Source: JALOAP01 sp964632355 | GTDB taxonomy: Bacteria; Chloroflexota; Dehalococcoidia; Tepidiformales; Tepidiformaceae | NCBI GenBank assembly: GCA_964632355.1 | Contig: CAZWBW010000036.1 | Location: 1 to 25,407 of the forward strand | DNA length: 25,407 bases | Reading direction: 5' to 3' | Shown here: positions 7,084 to 13,625 of the stretch, piece by piece | Layout of the letters: each line of letters opens with the position of its first letter | Position numbering within the stretch: position 1 is the first letter of the stretch | The notes under the pieces: generated by a model | What the model was told of the DNA's origin: nothing | What the model saw: only the letters and a program-made list of their open reading frames with translations | Database searches by the model: none | Program-made: the position numbers and the translations under genes

Positions 7084-7851
7084 ATGTGCTACGAAATCGA
7101 TGCCCTGCCGCCAATTCCGCCGATCGCGGGCGCCGCGGTCGATAGCGAAGACATCGTGTTGACGTCGAAGGACGGAACGCAGTTCGCCGCCTTCGTTGCG
7201 CGGGCCGAGAACCCGACGGGCGCGGGCATCGTGGTGCTGCCCGACGTGCGCGGGCTGTTCCGCTTCTACGAGGAGCTGGCACTGCGGTTCGCGGAGAACG
7301 GCATCAACGCGGTGGCGATCGACTACTTCGGGCGCACAGCAGGCGTGTCGCGGCGTGACGCTGAGTTCCCCTGGATGGACCACGTACAGCAGACGAAGGC
7401 CGACCAAATTTCGGACGATGTCGGCGCGGCCGTGGCCTACCTGCGTTCGCCGGAGGGCGGGTCGTGCACCTCGGTGTTCACGGTCGGGTTCTGTTTCGGC
7501 GGGTCGAATTCCTGGCTACAGGCCGCGAATGGGCACGGCCTCGCCGGTGCGATCGGGTTCTATGGGCGGCCCGGCCCCAGCCGCTGGGATGGTTCGCCCG
7601 GGCCGGCGGAGCGCGCGGCGGAGATGCAGGCGCCGATCCTGGCGCTCATGGGCGGGGCCGACCAGGGCATCCCGCAGAGCGACGTGGACATGTTCCGGGA
7701 GGCGCTGGAGAAGGCCGGCGTGACGCACGAGATCGTGGTGTACGAGGGTGCGCCGCATAGCTTCTTCGATCGCATGCAGGAGCAGTATGCGGAGCAGTCG
7801 GCAGATGCGTGGCGGCGCGTGCTGGAGTTCGTGAAGAAGTACAGCGCGTAG
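7084..7851 (+). CDS. Dienelactone hydrolase family protein
   Basis: This 255-residue cytosolic alpha/beta hydrolase of the dienelactone hydrolase family hydrolyses small lactones or esters through a cysteine nucleophile. The triad is visible: Cys137 in GFCFGG, Asp193 in MGGADQGIP and His225 in GAPHSFFD. The oxyanion-region motif PDVRGLFRFY (53-62) is also typical. The ATG at 7084 has an excellent SD (GGAGG, 7070-7074); a longer open frame to 6997 is not needed. The natural substrate cannot be told: no aromatic degradation genes are nearby, so a housekeeping or detoxifying hydrolase is more likely than a chlorocatechol enzyme. It is followed by the phosphatase at 7883 after 31 bases and may share its transcript. 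Confidence 0.9.
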   Translation: MCYEIDALPPIPPIAGAAVDSEDIVLTSKDGTQFAAFVARAENPTGAGIVVLPDVRGLFRFYEELALRFAENGINAVAIDYFGRTAGVSRRDAEFPWMDHVQQTKADQISDDVGAAVAYLRSPEGGSCTSVFTVGFCFGGSNSWLQAANGHGLAGAIGFYGRPGPSRWDGSPGPAERAAEMQAPILALMGGADQGIPQSDVDMFREALEKAGVTHEIVVYEGAPHSFFDRMQEQYAEQSADAWRRVLEFVKKYSA

Positions 7852-7882
7852 CCCGCGCCCCGGCGCTGGCTAGACTCAACGT

Positions 7883-8305
7883 ATGGAGGAACGACGAGAG
7901 CCAGCGATCCTGTGCGACCTGGACGGGACGCTGGCGCTACTGGTGCGCCGTGGGCCTTACGACACGGCGAAGTGCGAACTCGACGAGCTGAACGAACCGG
8001 TCGCGCACATTCTCGCGACGTACCACGCGGCGGGCTTCCGGATTGTGCTGGTCTCGGGCCGGGAGAACCGGTTCCGGCCGCACACGGAGCGGTGGCTCGA
8101 TCGGTATGGCGTGAAGTACGACGAGCTCTTCATGCGCCGCACGAAGGACTACCGGAAGGACGCGGTCATCAAGCGGGAGATCTATGACAACCAGATCCGG
8201 GACCGGTACGACATCCTGTTCGTGCTGGACGACCGGAACCAGGTGGTGGAGATGTGGCGGGAACTGGGGCTGACGTGTTTGCAGGTGGCAGATGGGGACT
8301 TTTGA
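7883..8305 (+). CDS. Stand-alone polynucleotide kinase 3'-phosphatase-like HAD protein
   Basis: This 140-residue HAD-superfamily protein closely resembles the phosphatase domain of T4 polynucleotide kinase (PseT), without the kinase half. Motif I is DLDGT (12-16, nucleophile Asp12 and acid/base Asp14), motif II is VSGR (Ser58), the lysine region is RTKDYRKDAVIK (86-97), and motif III is DDRNQVV (116-122) followed by MWRELGL. The pattern FMRR..DYR.D.VIK.EI and the closing DGDF match the T4-type family. It would remove 3'-phosphates or 2',3'-cyclic phosphates from nucleic acid ends in DNA or RNA repair. No ligase or kinase is adjacent. The SD is unclear. A long gene-free stretch begins right after the stop. 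Confidence 0.85.
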   Translation: MEERREPAILCDLDGTLALLVRRGPYDTAKCELDELNEPVAHILATYHAAGFRIVLVSGRENRFRPHTERWLDRYGVKYDELFMRRTKDYRKDAVIKREIYDNQIRDRYDILFVLDDRNQVVEMWRELGLTCLQVADGDF

Positions 8306-8336
8306 TCAGCTCAATAGTCTTTACCTTCACATGCCA

Positions 8337-8364
8337 TTGACTTCGTCGATTGAGACGATACGGT
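8337..8364 (+). promoter_or_regulatory. Candidate promoter for the 8.4-8.7 kb RNA
   Basis: TTGACT (8337-8342) matches five of six bases of the -35 consensus. A weak -10 (TACGGT, 8359-8364) follows after 16 bases. Transcription would start near 8371, just before the first hairpin. Confidence 0.35.
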
Positions 8365-8444
8365 AGAGGTCCAGACAGGGAACGGATCCGCCGTGAGCGT
8401 AGCGGCAAGATGGAACCGGTCCCGTAAGGAAGGAGGTAAGGGCT

Positions 8445-8507
8445 ATGCGCAGCAAGCTCCACGCCTTCTACGGAGTCTTCATCGTGCAGAGAGAAGGCCC
8501 GCGTTGA
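8445..8507 (+). CDS. Possible 20-residue small ORF with strong Shine-Dalgarno
   Basis: An ATG at 8445 lies eight bases after AGGAGG (8431-8436). It opens 20 codons starting MRSKLHAFYG and ending REGPR, then TGA at 8505-8507. The peptide is basic with a short aromatic and hydrophobic centre (FYGVFIV). The stop codon falls in the loop of the perfect hairpin 8496-8514, so a ribosome finishing the ORF would melt the surrounding helices. That geometry would suit a regulatory leader peptide, but no gene follows within 450 bases. It may also be a tiny membrane-active or toxin-like peptide, or a chance ORF. The evidence is the SD and its spacing only. Confidence 0.35.
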   Translation: MRSKLHAFYGVFIVQREGPR

Positions 8508-8673
8508 GCGGGCCGAGCACGAACCGCCGTTCCCGGCCGTAGCCCACGAGTTTTCTGCACGACCGGAAGCGTAACCCGCAAGGGGATGAGCTCCGGATCG
8601 CTTCCGACAGAGGCGGCAGTGGGTCAAGGGCCAGGGAGGAACGGCGTTCCACCATTCGCCCGAACGGATGGAT

Positions 8674-8716
8674 GGAGAAAAAGAACAGGCCCTGGGGTGA
8701 AAACCGGGGCCTGTTT
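8674..8716. terminator. Terminator-like hairpin, possibly bidirectional
   Basis: An 11-pair stem (8685-8695 with 8704-8714, one G-U pair, loop GGTGAAAA) is followed on the plus strand by TTT. On its left is the A-rich run GAGAAAAAGA, which would be a U-rich tail for minus-strand transcripts. It plausibly ends the RNA candidate on the plus strand and any leftward read-through. Confidence 0.6.
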
Positions 8717-8980
8717 GCATGTCCAGGCCGATTGTCACCTTTGTCATGCCGCGACTATCTGCGGATGTTCAGCCTCTGACACCCTCGTATCAGTTGTGCC
8801 ACTCCCGCCCACAGACGGTCCGAACTCGGGTAGGTTCAAGGGCAGACGGAGCAGATCACCCGGGCTAACCCCCGGGTTTCGCATTGCTGAGAGCGGTGTG
8901 CCTGACGTCCGCTCGCAGTGGCGGATCATGCGCTGCGCTTCCGTCCCTCGTTCGACCTGATGCTGACCGTGGGGGTGGCA

Positions 8981-9325
8981 ATGACACAAGAACGACGAGC
9001 AGGCGGAAAAACCTCGGGGCGGGCATTTCGTGAAACCCCGGCTACACGGCGCCGATCGGTTCGTGGCCAGCCGGGCATGCGATCGGAAAGTGTGACGCTG
9101 CCGGTTGTTGGGCAGCGAGTGTTTTCTACCAGCGGGCGCCAGCTTGGCGTCGTCGCCCAGGTCCGGCCCGATTGCTTTCACCTGGCGATGGAAGAGGACG
9201 ACGTGTGGATATCGCGAGAAGCGATCTTCACCGTCGACGACGGGTCGGTGACGCTGATTTGTGAGCCTGAGCGGATCGTGGCCTATACCGTCAGCCCGAT
9301 GCCGCGCCGGAACGGGTTCCGGTAG
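8981..9325 (+). CDS. Small PRC-barrel-like protein
   Basis: This protein has 114 residues from the ATG at 8981. The first 32 residues are Arg/Gly-rich and uncharacteristic, so the ATG at 9077 (82 residues) is a realistic alternative start. The conserved part reads like a small beta-barrel of the PRC-barrel or DUF2171 type: GQRVFSTSGRQLGVVAQV, then CFHLAMEEDDVWISREAIF, then GSVTLI. Such domains are often found alone in stress-related proteins and in ribosome maturation factors, and have no enzymatic residues. The stop codon lies in the loop of a nine-pair inverted repeat (9313-9321/9328-9336). It converges with the DsbA-like gene. Confidence 0.6.
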   Translation: MTQERRAGGKTSGRAFRETPATRRRSVRGQPGMRSESVTLPVVGQRVFSTSGRQLGVVAQVRPDCFHLAMEEDDVWISREAIFTVDDGSVTLICEPERIVAYTVSPMPRRNGFR

Positions 9326-9336
9326 CCCGGAACCCG
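9313..9336. terminator. Inverted repeat between convergent genes
   Basis: A perfect nine-pair stem, CGGGTTCCG with CGGAACCCG, has a six-base loop containing the TAG stop of the upstream gene. There is no T-tract on either side, so intrinsic termination would be weak. Confidence 0.35.
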
Positions 9337-9354
9337 CCATGTGCGCAACGAGCG

Positions 9355-10112
9355 TTAGGGTTCGAGCGTGTCCTGCAGGAACGCCGACCAGCTTTCGGGG
9401 CCATCCGGGTAGCGGGAGAGCGGCTGCCCGTTGAGCAAGAAGGATGGCGTCGACCGGAGGCCGGTTTCCTGTGCGCCGCGAACCTGCTCGAGCACGGCAT
9501 CGTAGGTGGCCGGGTCGATAAGGCAGGCTTCGAAGGCGGCGGTATCGAGACCCGCTGTTTCCGCGTGACGGACGAGTTCGTCCGGGGCGAAGCGGCCCAC
9601 GTTGAGGACCTCGTCCTGGAGCTGCCCGGCATCGAACTGCGCGAGGAAGAGCTCCTTGTGGTAGGGCCAGAAGGCGTCCTGCTGCGCGGCGCAGTGTGCG
9701 CCGAAGGCCGCCTGCGCCGAATCTTCTCCGAGGATCGGCAGGTTGCGGAATTCGATGCGGAGCTTGCCCTCGGCGACCCACTTTTCGACGAGCTCCGGTT
9801 CGCTGCGAAGCGTGAACTGGAGGCAGAACGGACACTGGAAGTCTTCGAACATGACGAGCTGGAGTGGCGCGTCGGGGTCGCCGATGAAGTAGCCGTCGGT
9901 CAGCTCGTCCGGGTACGTGAGTGCGCGGAACGCAGCACTCAGGTCCGGCGGGGCGGTCGGCTCCTGTATAGGCTGGGTCTCGGTCGCGGTCGGAGTGGAC
10001 GCATCGTCGGAGGCGTCATCGTCGTCGTCGCCGCAAGCAACAACGGCGAAGGCGGCGAGGCAGGCACCGGCGAGCAGCACGAGCGTTCGAAGGCGAAGGA
10101 AGCGAAGCTGGG

Positions 10113-10116
<4 letters not shown>
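9355..10116 (-). CDS. DsbA-family thioredoxin-fold lipoprotein
   Basis: This is a 253-residue exported thiol oxidoreductase or disulfide isomerase. The signal peptide has a lipobox VVAC with the lipidated cysteine at 28, followed by GDDDDD and a Thr/Pro-rich linker to about residue 60. The DsbA-like domain has EDFQCPFC with the redox pair C95 and C98, an inserted helical region and the cis-proline motif RSTPSFLLNG. It is anchored outside the cytoplasmic membrane and probably forms or reshuffles disulfides in exported proteins. Its ATG overlaps the stop of the hydrolase gene upstream in an ATGA arrangement (10113-10116), so it is probably the last gene of a translationally coupled operon. Confidence 0.92.
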
Positions 10117-10967
<851 letters not shown>

Positions 10968-11012
10968 GTGAAGCGAGTGTAACCAGCGGATTGCTGAGCG
11001 TCGCGAGGGAGT

Positions 11013-11480
11013 TCAGGCGATGGCCGGCATTCCACGAGCCCGGACAGATGCGCGAACCGCACGGGCCACTTCGGTGGCGAGTTCGATGCTGGCAGCGTCC
11101 ACGCCGCGAGCAGCGAGCATCGGCGCATCGAGGAACCGCGAGATAAACGCCTCGGGCTCCATCCACCTCGCGGCGACGTGTTCTGCGTTGAGAACCGCCT
11201 CGGCACCGGCCGGGGCAGCGGCGTTGTAGACGAGGCCGTAGGCGGTCTCGCCGTCGTGGGCGTAGGTCATGACCGTTGCGAGCGCCAGTCGCCCGGGGTC
11301 GAGTTCGATGCCCGTCTCTTCGCGCAATTCGCGAACGGCGGCCTCTTCGGGGCGTTCGCCGGGTTCGACGTGGCCGCCGGGGAGGAACCACCCGCCACTC
11401 GCGAACCCACCGGCCCGCTTCATGACCAGCAGTTCTGGACCGCGCCAGAGCGCAATCGCCGCGGAGAGTTCAACCTTCAC
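11013..11480 (-). CDS. Nudix hydrolase
   Basis: This 155-residue protein hydrolyses a nucleoside diphosphate linked to another group, using divalent metal. The Nudix box is complete: G(x5)E(x7)REL.EETGI from GGHVEPGE to REETGIEL, about residues 36-59. I chose the GTG at 11480 because a GGAGG lies about six bases upstream. An ATG at 11507 would add nine residues, but its own ribosome binding site is poor. The C-terminal region is helical and Ala-rich. The substrate (for example oxidised dNTP, ADP-ribose or NADH) cannot be read from the sequence. It is probably the first gene of a three-gene operon with the hydrolase and the DsbA-like lipoprotein. Confidence 0.9.
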   Translation of the reverse strand: MKVELSAAIALWRGPELLVMKRAGGFASGGWFLPGGHVEPGERPEEAAVRELREETGIELDPGRLALATVMTYAHDGETAYGLVYNAAAPAGAEAVLNAEHVAARWMEPEAFISRFLDAPMLAARGVDAASIELATEVARAVRASVRARGMPAIA

Positions 11481-11523
11481 GCCGCGCCTCCGTTGGTTGG
11501 GCGGCATAGTACCGCATGAAGCA

Positions 11524-11546
11524 ACGGCCCCTCGGTGAGGGGCCGT
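11524..11546 (-). terminator. G-C hairpin between the rhodanese and Nudix genes
   Basis: A perfect ten-pair stem (11524-11533 with 11537-11546) has a three-base loop. It lies just downstream of the rhodanese stop and upstream of the Nudix start on the same strand. There is no T-tract, so it may be a weak terminator or a transcript-stabilising hairpin. Confidence 0.45.
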
Positions 11547-11569
11547 GCATTGGTGTCGCCAGGTGCGAA

Positions 11570-11920
11570 TTAATCGCCAGTGGGGAAGCCAGCCTCGACC
11601 CAGGCCTGCGTGCCACCTTCGACGTTGTAGAGCTCGATACCGTCGAGGCCGCCCGCCACCGCGAACTCAGCAGCGAGGGCGCTGCGCTGGCCGGACTTGC
11701 AGATGAACAGCACTTCCTTGCCGTTCGCGTACTCGCGGATCTGATCGACCTGGTTGATGACGGTGTTGACCGGGATGAGGCGAACACCCTTCGCGTGCAC
11801 TTCGGCGTACTCGCCGGGCTCGCGGACGTCGATCATCACCGCCTCGCCCTTATCGAGTTTTTCCTTCGCTTCCTGGACCGTGATACGGGTAAAGGGCTCC
11901 CGCGGATCCTTCGTCGCCAC
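11570..11920 (-). CDS. Single-domain rhodanese-like sulfurtransferase
   Basis: This is a 116-residue cytosolic protein with a rhodanese fold. The conserved DVREPGEYAEVHAKG (31-45) precedes the active-site loop CKSGQRS, with Cys74 as the persulfide carrier. The sixth loop residue is Arg, as in many GlpE/PspE-like sulfurtransferases. It ends with the usual GG...W...GFP motif. The start is a GTG at 11920 with CAGGAG nine bases upstream. It probably moves sulfane sulfur between small thiols or to biosynthetic acceptors. It is divergent from the methyltransferase at 12020, with a 99-base shared spacer. Confidence 0.93.
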   Translation of the reverse strand: MATKDPREPFTRITVQEAKEKLDKGEAVMIDVREPGEYAEVHAKGVRLIPVNTVINQVDQIREYANGKEVLFICKSGQRSALAAEFAVAGGLDGIELYNVEGGTQAWVEAGFPTGD

Positions 11921-11960
11921 GTTCTGAAACTCCTGTGGGATGGGGTGGGATCGAGACTAG

Positions 11961-11993
11961 CACAGGGATACCACAGATCGCGATTGCGATCCC
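11961..11993. promoter_or_regulatory. Nested inverted repeats in a divergent spacer
   Basis: GATCGC-GATT-GCGATC (11976-11991) is a perfect six-pair inverted repeat. A second, overlapping one pairs CAGGGAT (about 11962) with ATCCCTG (ending about 11994). The two cannot form at once. It lies 28 bases before the methyltransferase ATG. It could be an operator or a leader hairpin. Confidence 0.3.
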
Positions 11994-12019
11994 TGCCGTG
12001 CTCCGCGAGACTGCGCGGC

Positions 12020-12868
12020 ATGAGCAATCCGCTGACTCCGACTGCCGACGAAGCGCTCGCCGAATGGGCGCGGCGGGTACGCGCGAACCGCGAACAGGCC
12101 GAGCGCATGCGCGAAGGCGAACCATCACAGGACTTCTACCGCCCGGTGGCCGCCAGCTTCCGGTCTGACCCGCACCGCACCAACGAACCGGTGCTCGAGG
12201 TGCTTCGAGGAATGGTGCAACGGCACGAGACGTGGCTCGATATCGGCGCAGGTGGCGGGCGGTACGCCCTGCCGATCGCGCTCCTGGCCCGCGAAGTCAT
12301 TGCGGTCGAGCCCTCCGAAGGCATGCGCACCGTCCTTCGCGAGTCGATGGCAGAGTTCGGGGTTGGGAACATCCGCATTGTGCCCGAGACGTGGCCCACC
12401 GAAGCACCCATCGAGGCGGACGTCGCGCTGATCTCGCATGTGGGCTACGACATCGAAGATATCGGGCCGTTCCTCGATGCGATGGAGCGCGCTGCGAAAC
12501 GGCTGTGCGTGGCGGTGCTGCTCGAACGTTCGCCTGCTTCGATGGCGGAGCCGTTCTGGCCGCTGGTCCACGGCGAGCCGCGCGAACCGCTCCCGGCGCT
12601 GCGGGAGTTCATCGCGCTCCAGCTCGCGCGGGGGCGGCTCTGCGAAGTGCAACTGGTGCCGCGGGAACCGATGACGCATTCCCACCCGGAAGGGCCGATC
12701 GGATGGCTGCGGCAGCAGCTCTTCGTGCAGCCCGGGAGCGAAAAGGACGCGAAGCTCGCGGCAGCAGCTGAATCGCTGCTCACGGAGCGTGACGGCCAGT
12801 GGGCGGTGTCGTGGGACGAACTCACGCTCGGAGTGGTGACGTGGGCGCCGCCGTCGGCGAAGTCATGA
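12020..12868 (+). CDS. SAM-dependent methyltransferase
   Basis: This 282-residue class I methyltransferase shows motif I as WLDIGAGGGRYALPIA (about 73-88), the acidic ribose-binding residue in VIAVEPSEGM, and motif IV-like ADVALISHVGYDIED. The N-terminal helices (WARRVRANREQAERMREGE) and the C-terminal region with PEGPIGWLRQQLF probably bind the substrate, which cannot be identified. The ATG at 12020 was chosen because the frame further upstream runs antisense through the rhodanese gene. It is 37 bases upstream of lutA on the same strand and may be co-transcribed with the lactate genes, although no functional link is known. Confidence 0.85.
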   Translation: MSNPLTPTADEALAEWARRVRANREQAERMREGEPSQDFYRPVAASFRSDPHRTNEPVLEVLRGMVQRHETWLDIGAGGGRYALPIALLAREVIAVEPSEGMRTVLRESMAEFGVGNIRIVPETWPTEAPIEADVALISHVGYDIEDIGPFLDAMERAAKRLCVAVLLERSPASMAEPFWPLVHGEPREPLPALREFIALQLARGRLCEVQLVPREPMTHSHPEGPIGWLRQQLFVQPGSEKDAKLAAAAESLLTERDGQWAVSWDELTLGVVTWAPPSAKS

Positions 12869-12905
12869 TTGCGCCGGCGCGCACCGTCGGGGTAGGTTGA
12901 CGCCC

Positions 12906-13625
12906 ATGGCCCGCGTTGCACTGTTCGACCCGTGCTACCTCGCGGCCCTGCGCCCCGACGACGCGAATTGCGCGCGGCTTGTGCTGGAAGCGCTCGGCGA
13001 CGAGGTGACGCTCATCGATGGGCGGTGTTGCGGGCAGCCCGCATTCAACAGCGGTTTTCGGAATGAAGCACGGAGCGTCGGGCGCGAGTTGCTCCGGGTG
13101 GCGCAGCCGTTCGCGACCATCGTGACGACGTCGGGTTCGTGCACAACGATGGTCCAGCACTACCTCCCGGGGCTCTGGCCAGACGAACGGGCGCTTGGCG
13201 CGCAGAGCATCGGGAACCGGTTCGAAGAGTTCGTGACGTACGTGGCGAAGCACCCGAACGTAGACAGGCTCGGGCTGCGGCTCAAGGGGACGGTGGCGTA
13301 CCACGACCCGTGCCACTTCCGGCGCGAACTGAAGGGGACCGAGTATGCACTGGAGTTGCTCGGGCGAATCGAACAGCTCGAAGTGCGGCGGCTGACGTAT
13401 GAAGAGGAGTGCTGCGGGTTCGGTGGGACATTCTCCGTCAAGCTGCCCGAGATCTCGGTCGCGATGATGACCGCGAAGCTTGGCGACGTGGCCGAGACGG
13501 GCGCCCGCGTGCTGGTATCGCCAGACTTTTCGTGCCTCGCACACCTCGATTCGGGCGCCCGGGGACTCGGGATGGACCTCGAGGTGTGGACGTTCCCGGA
13601 ACTGCTGGCGAGGGCGCTGTCGTGA
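12906..13625 (+). CDS. lutA: LutA-type (Fe-S)-binding protein, L-lactate oxidation
   Basis: This 239-residue protein carries two CCG (cysteine-rich) domains. The first has DPCYLAALRPD and RCCGQPAFNSG, the second YHDPCHFRRELKG and EECCGFGG. This is the LutA/YkgE pattern, in which the cysteines bind an iron-sulfur cluster of the LutABC complex that oxidises L-lactate to pyruvate. A TTSGSCTTMV segment between them also fits. Full length matches the family. The stop codon TGA overlaps the GTG start of the next gene (13622-13625), so LutA and the LutB-LutC fusion are translationally coupled in equal amounts. Confidence 0.93.
   Translation: MARVALFDPCYLAALRPDDANCARLVLEALGDEVTLIDGRCCGQPAFNSGFRNEARSVGRELLRVAQPFATIVTTSGSCTTMVQHYLPGLWPDERALGAQSIGNRFEEFVTYVAKHPNVDRLGLRLKGTVAYHDPCHFRRELKGTEYALELLGRIEQLEVRRLTYEEECCGFGGTFSVKLPEISVAMMTAKLGDVAETGARVLVSPDFSCLAHLDSGARGLGMDLEVWTFPELLARALS

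Larger units (their letters stand above)
8366..8716 (+). ncRNA. Candidate structured RNA, about 350 nt, unknown class
   Basis: From 5' to 3' the sequence can form four elements. The first is a stem 8378-8385/8416-8423 enclosing a CCGC/GCGG hairpin. The second is a stem of up to 12 pairs (8482-8493/8551-8562, including G-U pairs) enclosing a perfect seven-pair G-C hairpin (8496-8502/8508-8514). The third is an eight-pair stem 8564-8571/8599-8606 enclosing CCC-GCAA-GGG with a GNRA tetraloop. The last is a terminator-like hairpin at 8685-8714. The density of helices, the intervening purine-rich linkers and the lack of coding signal point to a functional RNA or a long structured leader. I cannot match it to a known family. 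The boundaries are approximate. Confidence 0.45.
8306..8980 (+). other. 675-bp region without a conventional gene
   Basis: No open frame here has convincing protein character; the long minus-strand frame at 8169-8747 is Ser/Arg/Pro-rich noise. The left half (about 8337-8716) holds a promoter-like motif, several stable hairpins, a short ORF with a strong SD and a terminator-like hairpin, listed separately. The right half (8717-8980) holds one G-C hairpin (8858-8877, stem ACCCGGG/CCCGGGT followed by TTC) and a small TCCGC/GCGGA hairpin near 8910. I tested by eye for RNase P RNA, tmRNA, SRP RNA, 6S RNA and cobalamin, TPP and FMN riboswitches and found no defining motifs. Confidence 0.6.

Noticed and set aside
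8366..8716. RNase P RNA or tmRNA as the identity of the structured RNA
   Set aside because: The RNase P core (GAGGAAAGUCC and ACAGAA...GGCUUA) and the tmRNA ends and tag reading frame are absent on both strands. The length alone was suggestive.
8169..8747. A 192-codon minus-strand frame over the RNA candidate
   Set aside because: It is Ser/Arg/Pro-rich, has no domain and overlaps the phosphatase gene in antisense. It was considered as the explanation for the gene-free stretch and dropped.
8858..8877. Hairpin ACCCGGG/CCCGGGT as part of a riboswitch for the gene at 8981
   Set aside because: It has only one helix, no conserved riboswitch motif around it, and is 100 bases from the next start.
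8744..9835. A 363-codon minus-strand open frame
   Set aside because: It runs through a gene-free stretch and antisense to the PRC-barrel-like gene, with low-complexity Arg/Pro content and no motif.
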